Of a stretch of 64,000 nt of DNA, positions 1-7,157 are shown one piece after another (position 1 is the stretch's first letter; each line of letters opens with the position of its first letter). The position numbers were made by a program, and so were the translations under genes. The stretch spans positions 7,688,001-7,752,000 of the forward strand of contig NZ_CP109496.1 of NCBI RefSeq assembly GCF_036231355.1. The letters run 5' to 3'. The notes below the pieces were generated by a model. The model worked only from the letters and a program-made list of their open reading frames with translations. It did no database searches and was not told the origin of the DNA. This DNA comes from Streptomyces sp. NBC_01431 (lineage in GTDB: Bacteria > Actinomycetota > Actinomycetes > Streptomycetales > Streptomycetaceae).

Positions 1-1309
1 GTCCGGCCGCGGCGGCGCAGGCTTCCCGTTCGCCCGCAAGGCCCGGGCAACACTCGCCACCGCCGACCGCACCGGCGCGCCGCCGGTCGTCGTGGTGAAC
101 GGCGCGGAGGGCGAACCGGCCAGCGCCAAGGACAAGATGCTCCTCGCCCGCACGCCTCATCTGGTCCTGGACGGCGCCTGCCTGGCCGCAGCCGCGTTCG
201 GCGCCGAGGAGATCGTGATCGGCGTCGCCGCGGGCAGCCCCGGCGAGATATCGGTCCCGGCAGCCCTCGCCGAGCGCGAACTTCCCTGCAAGGCCCGGAC
301 CGTATGCCTCCCCGAACGCTTCGTCTCCGGCGAGTCGGGGGCCCTGATCCGGGGCATCAACGGTCTGCCGGTGGCACCGGCGCCGCTGAAGGCCCGCGCG
401 GCCGACGGCGCAGCGGGCGGGGTGCGTCGTCGGCCGACGCTGCTCTCCAACGCCGAGACATGGGCCCAACTCGCCATCGCGGCCCGGCTCGGACCCAACG
501 CCTACGCGGCCGTCGGCACCGCCGCCGAACCCGGCACCATCCTGCTCACCGTCAACCGGCCAGGTACCGATCCGCTCGTCGTCGAGGTTCCGACCGGCAC
601 CCCGCTGGGCCAGGTACTGGACGCCTGCGGCCTCAGGCCGGGCATCGGCGTGTTGGTGGGCGGCTACCACGGTGCCTGGCTGCACCCGTCGGACGCCGTC
701 GGCGCGCCTCTCTCCCGCGCCGGACTCGCCGGCCTCGGTGGAACCCTCGGCGCGGGCGCCATCGTCACGCTCCCCGACGACACCTGCCCGCTCGGCGAGT
801 CCGCCCGGGTCGCGGCCTGGCTGGCGGCCGAGTCCACCGGTCAGTGCGGACCGTGTAAACGCGGCCTGCCCGAAGCCGCCGAAGCCCTGGCCATGCTGGC
901 CGCCGGTGCTGCCGAGCCCGCAGCACTGGAGGACGCCCGGCGAGCCCTCGGCGCGGCCCAGGCCGGTGGCGCCTGCTCGCACCCGGACGGCACGGCCCGC
1001 TTCCTGCTCACCGCGCTGCACGTCTTCTCCGAGGACATCGACGCCCACCTTTCCGGCCCCGGCTGCGGCCTGCCCGTACGCGGAGTACTGCCCCTCCCGT
1101 CTGCGAAGGGCGCACGGCTGGAGGTGGACTGGTCCCGCTGCGTCGGCCATGGTCTGTGCGCTGTTCTCACCCCCGACCTCATTCGCCTCGGCCCGCACGG
1201 CTACCCCACTTCCACCACCATCCCGGTCGCCCCATGGCAGGAGCACGGTGCCCGCCGCGCCGTCAACCAGTGCCCGGCCCTGGCCGTGCGTCTCCGGCAT
1301 CGCGGGTGA
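1..1309 (+). CDS. NuoF-family flavoprotein fused to a C-terminal ferredoxin (5' end outside window)
   Basis: The frame is already open at the first base, so the N-terminus is missing. The visible part starts in the FMN/NADH-binding loop GRGGAGFP, followed by the NGAEGEP segment that matches the flavin site of NADH-quinone oxidoreductase subunit F. A SLBB-like region follows around window residues 180-220. The iron-sulfur region reads ESTGQCGPCKRG with a later Cys in GGACSHPDG; classical NuoF has a Cys where Thr stands here, so one expected [4Fe-4S] ligand is absent. The last 65 residues form a small ferredoxin (CVGHGLC ... NQCPA), typical of actinobacterial [3Fe-4S] ferredoxins. This is probably an NAD(P)H-oxidising electron-transfer subunit for a partner encoded upstream rather than complex I itself, since no other nuo genes are seen. 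The family call is secure; the physiological partner is not. Confidence 0.85.
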   Translation, partial: SGRGGAGFPFARKARATLATADRTGAPPVVVVNGAEGEPASAKDKMLLARTPHLVLDGACLAAAAFGAEEIVIGVAAGSPGEISVPAALAERELPCKARTVCLPERFVSGESGALIRGINGLPVAPAPLKARAADGAAGGVRRRPTLLSNAETWAQLAIAARLGPNAYAAVGTAAEPGTILLTVNRPGTDPLVVEVPTGTPLGQVLDACGLRPGIGVLVGGYHGAWLHPSDAVGAPLSRAGLAGLGGTLGAGAIVTLPDDTCPLGESARVAAWLAAESTGQCGPCKRGLPEAAEALAMLAAGAAEPAALEDARRALGAAQAGGACSHPDGTARFLLTALHVFSEDIDAHLSGPGCGLPVRGVLPLPSAKGARLEVDWSRCVGHGLCAVLTPDLIRLGPHGYPTSTTIPVAPWQEHGARRAVNQCPALAVRLRHRG

Positions 1310-1465
1310 CTCCTCCCTTGAGGACAGGCACCTGCACCACCTGCCGCGCGGCGCGGGCAAGTCTGAACTCGCGCTGATGCTGTACATGGTGAGGGACCCA
1401 GCACCGCAGGCGGGCGATAGGGCGTGCCATGAATCAGGTGGGCACCCGCTCAGAAGGGACCCCTG

Positions 1466-1573
1466 ATGGACACGGAGAACGGTCACCTGATCGAGGACGC
1501 TGACGGCGTGTCGGTTGCGGTGCGGGACGGCGACGTTGACGTGCCGGTGTGGCATCGAAAGCAACAACCCTGA
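1466..1573 (+). CDS. possible 35-residue small protein
   Basis: A short frame begins at ATG 1466, eight bases after an AGAAGG element at 1452-1457, and ends at TGA 1571-1573. The product is acidic (rich in Asp/Glu, ending in WHRKQQP) with no recognisable motif. It overlaps the 5' end of the sulfatase remnant in another frame, so it could be the start of a gene interrupted by the same rearrangement, or chance coding. Bases 1310-1465 hold nothing else that I can identify. Confidence 0.2.
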   Translation: MDTENGHLIEDADGVSVAVRDGDVDVPVWHRKQQP

Positions 1574-2625
1574 GCCGCCAGGCGGCGGTCCGCGCACGGG
1601 CGCTGGCCAACGCCTTCGTCCGTAAGGCCGCCGCCGAGATCCCCACATATCAGCGGCGCTGGAACTTCGACCTGCCCGCCAGCTTGCGCGACGACCTGTC
1701 CGGCGCCGCACCGGCGGCCGCCGAGTTCGCCCGCATGCTCGACACTGTCTTCGGCCCCGTCGCCGACGACGAACACTGGTACGCTGGCCTGAACTTCTAC
1801 CTCAACGCCATCCGCGACGTCGACCGCAGCATCGACCTCGTCCTCGACGCCCTGGAAGCTTCCGGCCAAGCCGACCGAACCGTCGTGGCCTTCACCTCCG
1901 ACCACGGTGAGATGGCCGGTTCGCACCGGCTGCGCCAGAAGGGCAACCTGGTCTACGACGAGAACTTCCACGTGCCATTCATCCTCAGCCACCCCGACAT
2001 CACCGGCGGGACGCGGACAGGTGCGCTCGCCTCCGCCGTCGACATCGCGCCCACCCTCCTTGCGTGCGCCGGTCTGGACCGCGCGGAGACCAGCACCCGC
2101 TACCCGGCCCTCAAGGGCCACTCATTGATGCCTGTCCTGGACGGCGGGACGGTACGCGAGGGGGTGCTCACCGCAGTCGAGTCCGTGATGGCCCTGGACG
2201 CCGACCTCTGGTTCGAGTTCGCCGACCCCGACGCACCGCGGCGCATCCAGGCCGGCGAACTCCGTCCCGACTGGCACAAGCGAGGCTTCCTGCGCGGCTA
2301 CAGCGACGCCCGCTACACCTTCGGCCGCTACTTTTCCCCCCTCAAACCCAACCGGCCCGCCACCACCCACGCCCTGCTCGCGGACAACGACGTCGTTCTG
2401 TACGACCGCGCCGAAGACCCGCACGAAACACACAACCTCGCCGCCGACCCCGCCCACCGAGAGCTCCTCGAGCACTACCGCGCCCTCCTCGAAGACCTCA
2501 TCAACCAGGAGATCGGCACCGACACCCGCGGCTGGGTCACCGAACGCCCCCGCCTCCTCGGCTGGCCCACCTGGCACGGTGACACCGACCACCCCGCCAC
2601 CGCCCCGGCCGCCGCACGGCACTGA
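1549..2625 (+). pseudogene. sulfatase, N-terminally truncated remnant
   Basis: The translated 358 residues align with the central and C-terminal parts of arylsulfatase-type enzymes: an IRDVDRSI helix, the FTSDHGEMAGSH metal-site strand, a VDIAPTLL segment and a C-terminal subdomain ending EDPHETHNLA. The N-terminal third is gone, including the C/S-x-P-S-R sequence whose Cys or Ser becomes formylglycine. Usual length is about 500-570 residues. Without that nucleophile it cannot work as a sulfatase. A transposase remnant starts 15 bases downstream, which fits loss of the 5' part by rearrangement. The ATG at 1549 is only the first Met in the remnant and lacks a clear ribosome site. Confidence 0.75.
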
Positions 2626-2639
2626 CACCACCCAACCCC

Positions 2640-2990
2640 CAGCCACGACGCCACCGATCGCACGACCGGTGCCGGGGCTGCTGGCGCCGGTGAGCCGGAA
2701 GAACGGCTGGCAGTTGGCGGAGTACGCAGGTCATCGTGATCCCGCGGGGCTGCAGCATCTACTGAACGGCCCCCGGTGAGACGCGGACGCGGTGCGGGAC
2801 GACGTGCGCGAATACGTCGCCGAGCACCTGGGTCCGGACGGTGCACTGATCATCGACGACACGGGATTCCTCAAGAAGGGCACCACATCAGCGGGAGTGT
2901 CACTGCAGTACGCCGGAACTTCAGGAAAGATCGATAACTGTCAGACGGGGTGTTCGCCGGCTGTGCTGTTCGAGCAGGCGGGCCTCGTGC
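2640..2990 (+). pseudogene. IS701-family transposase, broken N-terminal fragment
   Basis: The frame encodes the characteristic IS701 N-terminal stretch: LLAPVSRKNGWQLAEYAGH, then DADAVRDDVREYVAEHLG, then the first catalytic-Asp motif IIDDTGFLKKGTTSAG and GTSGKIDNCQ. Two lesions inactivate it. A TGA at 2777-2779 stands where family members usually have Trp (LLNGxRW), and around 2955 the reading continues as GVFAG only in another frame. The rest of the DDE domain is absent. It abuts the truncated nuclease on the opposite strand, so a deletion or insertion joined the two. Confidence 0.75.
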
Positions 2991-3006
2991 TCAAGGCCCA
3001 GATACT

Positions 3007-3258
3007 TCATCCACCCCCCACATTGAGCAGTTCGGCGAAGCCCCAGCCTCCGCCTTTCGCCTCGATCAGCCGGCGCACCGCCTTCTCAGGCCCGTAGTCG
3101 GTGGCGAAGATGCCGAGTTCGAGGATGTCGGCCGGATCCGACTCGATGATTTGTTTCTCCACGAAGTGACCAGATGCCTGGAACAGTGCGGCTATGTAGT
3201 CCTCGAGCGCTTCGCCCTTCGGGTTCTCCGGCAGGGCCACGACCTTGTTGCCCATCAG
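3007..3258 (-). pseudogene. PD-(D/E)xK-type restriction endonuclease-like fragment
   Basis: Starting at Met 3258, the 83 residues include GEALEDYIAALFQASGHFVEK, then DILELGIFATDY, then an E-x-K strand in RRLIEAKGGGWGF. This matches the N-terminal half of Mrr/Vsr-like PD-(D/E)xK nucleases. The position of the usual first acidic residue (LELD) is Gly here, and the protein stops right after FAELLNVGGG, where the IS701 remnant on the other strand begins. It is therefore both truncated and probably inactive. The frame also stays open upstream of 3258 to 3348, so an earlier start is possible. Family assignment is by motif only. Confidence 0.45.
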
Positions 3259-3612
3259 CAACCCCGCTTTTTTGCCGTGCGACCCTACGGGCGCAACGTA
3301 CTCACAGCCACGCTTTTCCGGCGTGTGCCGGGACACGGTAGTTGCCACCAGGTGCCCGACGGCCTGGCGCTCGACGGCGTGCGGGACACGCTTGTTGTCA
3401 CCGATGAGACAGCAGCGTTGTTGTCACGCCGGCACCGAGGCCAGGACACCTGCCACCGGCCCCGCGGCACCGACCAGCCTGTCCCGTCGCAGCGAAGTTG
3501 GCTGTGGATCTTGTTCTGAGCTACAGGTTTGTCAGTTGGTGCGAGACTGCCGTGGCTCGGGATTCTCACCGCACCTGGCTTCTGCGGAAGTCCAGCGTGA
3601 CGTGGTCGTGCG

Positions 3613-4215
3613 TTAGTCGAAGCCGAGGAGGTCGTGCTCCGTCTTCGGTGGTTCTTGACTGTCCGTCAGGTGGCGTCGGCGGAGGCGAGTGAAAGCGGTG
3701 GGGCTGGGGCGGTGCGGGAGGAATTCCTTGATCCGCTGTGCGCATTCGCGTGGGCCTGCTGTGCTGGTGTCGCACTCCAGGTCGTAGTCTTCGTGGACGT
3801 GGACCAGCTCATATTGGTGCGCCGCGAGGCCCGGAGGACGATCGCCCCGGGCCAGCTCGCGGCGGACGAGCTCGTCCGGCTGGCAGTGGACGCCGACAAA
3901 CAGTACGTCCTCGGGCGGCAGCACTGTCAGGCAGTCGAGCAGTCGCCACGGCTCGCTCAGCACATGGTCGACCACGATGTCGTTGCCCACCTCCGCCATG
4001 GCCGCGATCGAGCGGTGGAAGCCCATCCTGGTGCGCCGCAGTGCGGCATCGAGTTCCTCCGCCCCGAGTTCCCGCTTGCTGCGCATCGCGTTGAAGCTGT
4101 CGACTGCCAGGTGGAAGAACACGCCGTCGTCCAGGACGTCCAGAAGCTCCCGGGCGATGCTCGACTTCCCCGAACTGGAGGTGCCATTGAGGAAGATGAT
4201 GCGACCAGATGTCAT
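3613..4215 (-). CDS. chloramphenicol 3-O-phosphotransferase-like P-loop kinase
   Basis: The 200-residue protein begins MTSGRIIFLNGTSSSGKSS, a Walker A P-loop (GTSSSGKSS) in the arrangement of Streptomyces chloramphenicol phosphotransferase (CPT). Further motifs of the family are the FFHLAVDSF strand, a GFHRSIAAMAE helix, IVVDHVL and FVGVHCQPDELVRRE. CPT phosphorylates the 3-hydroxyl of chloramphenicol as self-protection, but many actinobacterial homologues sit away from chloramphenicol genes and have unknown substrates. Its C-terminal tail (from about residue 165) is Arg/Pro rich and unlike the core. It stands alone between decayed genes, so a horizontally acquired resistance-type gene is plausible. 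Family is confident, substrate is not. Confidence 0.8.
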   Translation of the reverse strand: MTSGRIIFLNGTSSSGKSSIARELLDVLDDGVFFHLAVDSFNAMRSKRELGAEELDAALRRTRMGFHRSIAAMAEVGNDIVVDHVLSEPWRLLDCLTVLPPEDVLFVGVHCQPDELVRRELARGDRPPGLAAHQYELVHVHEDYDLECDTSTAGPRECAQRIKEFLPHRPSPTAFTRLRRRHLTDSQEPPKTEHDLLGFD

Positions 4216-4575
4216 ATCGGCATGGTCACATGGTGTCGCTCAGGCTCCGCTTTGAGGGGGCTCCCCGTGGATCTCGGCGCCCGGAAAGACAGCAGTCCTG
4301 GACGCCGCAGGGTCGCGGGCTCGTGGGTCATCAGGTGGAAATGGCATGGAGCTTGTCGCGTGTCCGAAGGCTGATCAATCGGGTGTCTGGGCTGCGAAGG
4401 GTTGCGGAAGCGCTGCCGGCGTCACCGACGTCGAACTCCGACCCCCGTGCCGCGGGATGAACGGACCGGGAGGCCGTGCCCCTCGTCGTCTGCCTGTCTG
4501 GTCCCGCATCGTGGGATGTGGAGGCTGGGATGCCCGTGGAAGAAGTTGGCTCGGTTCTTCTCATATTCGTCGGCG

Positions 4576-4830
4576 CTAGAGGGGGCGTTGGTCGTTGGCG
4601 GTCGGGTGGAGTCGGTGTAGCAGGAGGCGGCAGTTTGCGGTGACGTTGTAGAGGCTGCTGGGGCGGGGGTAGCGGTAGGTGTGGTGGTGGGTGGACCACA
4701 GGCCGGCCCAAGTGGCGAGGGGGGGTATGGCGTCTTCCCAGTGGCTGGCGGTGAGCCAGGTGTGTACCGGGTCGGGGCACATGAGGACCTTCCAGGCCAG
4801 TCGGCTAGTCCGGGTAGGAGCCGGCCGGTG
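4576..4830 (-). pseudogene. unidentified gene remnant
   Basis: On the minus strand one frame gives a natural-looking C-terminal piece (LAWKVLMCPDPVHTWL, then ASHWEDAIPPLATWAGLW, ending ANDQRPL and stop). No proper start lies in the same frame. I do not recognise the family. The rest of 4216-5028 holds no gene that I can support, only overlapping low-quality frames on both strands. Confidence 0.25.
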
Positions 4831-5028
4831 GAGGTGGCAGAGACGTCCGCTGTGGTGCGGCGTGACCGTTTCTGCTTACTCCAGCCGTAGATCGTGATCT
4901 CCATGCCTGATGTGACTCAACGCCTCTGCTGGCGGATGAGCACTCGAGTTGGCGAGCTGTGCCTTCCGATTGGCAGGGCAGGGCCTGCAGGTGCTCTGCA
5001 GGCAGGACTTGCAGGGCCACAACGACAC

Positions 5029-5059
5029 TTGACCTCAATCAAACTTGAGCTTTTAGGGT
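5029..5059 (+). promoter_or_regulatory. SoxR/MerR-type promoter for the VOC gene
   Basis: A -35 TTGACC (5029-5034) and a -10 TAGGGT (5054-5059) are separated by 19 bp, the over-long spacer typical of MerR-family promoters. The spacer holds CCTCAATCAAACTTGAGC (5033-5050), which matches the SoxR box consensus CCTCAAGTTAACTTGAGG at 14 of 18 positions. The next gene starts at 5112. No soxR-like gene is in the window, so the regulator would act in trans. Confidence 0.65.
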
Positions 5060-5111
5060 CCTTCCAGAGCCGCGGGATCCGACCAGCGGTGCCTTTTCAA
5101 GGAAGTTCGCC

Positions 5112-5642
5112 ATGACCGAGCGCACAGACCACATCGAGATCCCCGACCGCTACCGCTATGCCGTGATCCCGCACATCATGGTCGACGACGCCGCCGCAGC
5201 GATCGATTTCTACCAGCGGGCGTTCGGCGCCCGTGAGGGTTTCAGGATCGACGCTCCGGGCGGCGGGATTCTGCACACCGAGATCACCATCGGACGGTCG
5301 ACCCTGATGCTGGGCGACGCCAGCGTGGACGAGGCGGAGGCCGCCTCGTTCGCCGCGCCGACCTCGCTCGGCGGAGGTACGTCTGTCACGCTGCATGTCT
5401 TCGTGCCGGACGTCGACTGCCTGGCGGAGCGCGCAGAAGCCGCCGGCGCTGAGATCCTCCAGCTGCCGAAGGACATGTTCCACGGTGACCGCACCGTCAT
5501 CCTCAAGGACCCTTCAGGTCACATGTGGGTATTTCTGACCCATGTGGAAGACGTCTCGCAGGAGGAGCTTCGGCGCCGCCTGGCCACCGCCGGGTGGACT
5601 CCCGGCGCCGAGCGACGTGCCGCGCAACCAGGCGCGGCCTAG
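5112..5642 (+). CDS. VOC-superfamily (glyoxalase/PhnB-like) protein
   Basis: A 176-residue protein with one pair of beta-alpha-beta-beta-beta modules: IPHIMVDDAAAAIDFYQRAFGA in the first half and VTLHVFVPDVDCLAERAEAAGAE, then VILKDPSGHMWVF, in the second. This is the YcgJ/PhnB-type VOC pattern, about 125 core residues plus a polar C-terminal extension. VOC proteins include metal-dependent dioxygenases, thiol transferases and antibiotic-binding resistance proteins; substrate cannot be read here. The start ATG follows an AAGGAAG site by five bases. The SoxR-type promoter upstream suggests induction by redox-active compounds or antibiotics. A strong hairpin 76 bases after the stop probably ends the transcript, so it is likely monocistronic. 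Confidence 0.8.
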   Translation: MTERTDHIEIPDRYRYAVIPHIMVDDAAAAIDFYQRAFGAREGFRIDAPGGGILHTEITIGRSTLMLGDASVDEAEAASFAAPTSLGGGTSVTLHVFVPDVDCLAERAEAAGAEILQLPKDMFHGDRTVILKDPSGHMWVFLTHVEDVSQEELRRRLATAGWTPGAERRAAQPGAA

Positions 5643-5655
5643 GCTGGATCTCGGA

Positions 5656-5668
5656 GATCTCAAATCCC
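5656..5668 (+). repeat. inverted repeat, left copy
   Basis: The 13 bases GATCTCAAATCCC recur as the exact reverse complement at 9578-9590. The two copies bracket the whole marR-MFS-isochorismatase-PEBP operon, and each lies next to a strong hairpin, so they may be ends of a mobilised segment or dispersed repeats. Confidence 0.4.
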
Positions 5669-5718
5669 CTGTCACATTCCAGTGCCGTGACCTGTCGGGA
5701 TTTCGGTGGTCATAGCGA

Positions 5719-5753
5719 GATGGCCACGTGCCTGTCTCAGGACTGTGGCCATC
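5719..5753. terminator. hairpin, likely bidirectional terminator
   Basis: GATGGCCAC (5719-5727) pairs with GTGGCCATC (5745-5753), and the inner CCTG/CAGG (5731-5734, 5738-5741) extends the stem past a small internal loop. There is no T-tract, as is common in actinomycetes. It sits between the VOC gene and the convergent PEBP gene. The remainder of the 313-base gap 5643-5955 shows only the 13-bp repeat. Confidence 0.55.
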
Positions 5754-5955
5754 TTCCCGTACGAACCGATTGAGCCTCGATCGGACCGGTCGCGGTCGGC
5801 CTGAGTGCAGGCCGACCCGGGGATGCGCACGCCCACGCGCAGGCACGGGAGCTGATGGCTGCCGAGTGAGATGAGTAAGAGCGGCTGTGCGCCACCCATC
5901 TTCGGGCCGTGCGCGGTGGGGGTAGGGCCAGGGATTCGGTGTTTCGGTAATCGGT

Positions 5956-6516
5956 TCAGCGTTCGTACGTGCCGGTGAGTCGGCCGCGGCCGAGAACGGG
6001 CGCGGTGAGTGAGGACAACAGGGCGTGGGGCCGGGCCTTGTCCACTGATGCCACGTCCACGGGGCTCGCGAGGGCGAACAGTTGGAAGACGTAACGGTGC
6101 GGACCGTGGCCCTTGATGGGGCTGGGGCCCTGGTAACCGCGTCCGATGGTGGACCGCAGCGGCCGCACGCCCGCGGTCGGCTGCCGTGCGCCGAGGGCGC
6201 CCGTATCGAGGTTTTCGAGTGCCGGGTCGATCAGCGCGACGCAGTGCACGGCGGGCTTGGGCAGCGGCACGTCGAGGTCTTCGACGACTAGTAGTACCTG
6301 ACCCGTGCCGGGCGGGGGCGGGCTCCAGGACAGCTGCGGGGAGAGGTTGCCGCCGCCGATGTTCTTCGCGCCGTGCGCTTTCGGCATGGCCTCGCAGTCG
6401 CCGAAGCCTTCGCTGGTGAGCTTCAGCAGCTCGGGGCCCTGGAGGTTGGGTTGATTCCATGCGGTGTGGGTCTCGCCGGCGCGGCGGTTGCGGAGCAGTC
6501 GGCCAAGGAGTGTCAT
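5956..6516 (-). CDS. PEBP / YbhB-YbcL family (Raf-kinase-inhibitor-like) protein
   Basis: The 186 residues show the PEBP signature: GNLSPQLSWSPPPPGTGQVLLVVEDLDVPL for the ligand-pocket strand, a HCVALIDP segment, and IKGHGPHRYVFQLFAL near the C-terminus. PEBPs bind phosphate-containing or small anionic ligands; bacterial members have few known functions. The ATG overlaps the stop of the isochorismatase-family gene by four bases, so translation is coupled, and it is the last gene of the MarR-headed operon. Length is close to the usual 150-190. There is no signal peptide, so it should be cytoplasmic. Confidence 0.85.
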   Translation of the reverse strand: MTLLGRLLRNRRAGETHTAWNQPNLQGPELLKLTSEGFGDCEAMPKAHGAKNIGGGNLSPQLSWSPPPPGTGQVLLVVEDLDVPLPKPAVHCVALIDPALENLDTGALGARQPTAGVRPLRSTIGRGYQGPSPIKGHGPHRYVFQLFALASPVDVASVDKARPHALLSSLTAPVLGRGRLTGTYER

Positions 6517-7091
6517 CGGGCTGCCTCCGTACGGGTGTTGAGTTCGGCGGTGATCTCGGCGACGGTGGCCCGTTCGCCGAGCTTGGGGAAGACGCGCTCG
6601 ATGCTGTGGCGGTGGGCGTCGGCATCCGGGTCGCTCATGGCGTCGGTGGCCAGCACGACGTGGTAGCCGTGGTCGGCGGCGGAACGCGCGGTCGACTCGA
6701 CGCCCGAGCTGGTCGCGATGCCGGTGAGCACGACCTGGGTGACGCCCAGATCCCGCAGCAGCGTATCGAGCCCGGTGTCGTGGAAGGCGCTGCGCCGACG
6801 TTTGCTGATCAAGTGGTCGGCCGGCCCGACGTCGAGCTCGTCGACGAGCTTGGCCCAGCTGCGCGGCAGCGTGCCGTCGTCGGCGGACCGGGTGGTCTCG
6901 GTACGTCCCGGCGCCCGTCCGGTGACGTTGACCAGCACGACGGGCAGGCCGTGCTGCCGGAACTCGGAGGCCAGTTGCGCGCTGTGCCGCACGGTGGCGG
7001 TGGTCTCCGGGCCCGGGTGACCGGAGACGATGCCCTGCTGCAGGTCGATGACGACCAATGCGGTTGTGGGGTCGATTGCGGTGAGTGTCAT
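6513..7091 (-). CDS. isochorismatase-family hydrolase without the catalytic cysteine
   Basis: A 192-residue cysteine-hydrolase-fold protein. TALVVIDLQQGIV supplies the first conserved Asp, and HLISKRRRSAFHDTGL the Lys region. Most nicotinamidase/ureidoamidoglycolate-type members then have a catalytic Cys in a G-x-x-T-x-x-C-V loop. Here it reads GIATSSGVESTAR, with Gly in place of Cys, as in YecD-like and true isochorismatases that hydrolyse vinyl ethers. It is therefore not a nicotinamidase-type thiol hydrolase. It lies 66 bases after the MFS gene and overlaps the PEBP start by four bases, all in the operon led by the MarR gene. Substrate unknown. Confidence 0.85.
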   Translation of the reverse strand: MTLTAIDPTTALVVIDLQQGIVSGHPGPETTATVRHSAQLASEFRQHGLPVVLVNVTGRAPGRTETTRSADDGTLPRSWAKLVDELDVGPADHLISKRRRSAFHDTGLDTLLRDLGVTQVVLTGIATSSGVESTARSAADHGYHVVLATDAMSDPDADAHRHSIERVFPKLGERATVAEITAELNTRTEAAR

Positions 7092-7157
7092 GGTGACTGC
7101 TTCCGTAGGGATCCGTGGGGAATCACAGGGAATGAGTAGAGGGATTGAGGCTGTCGA

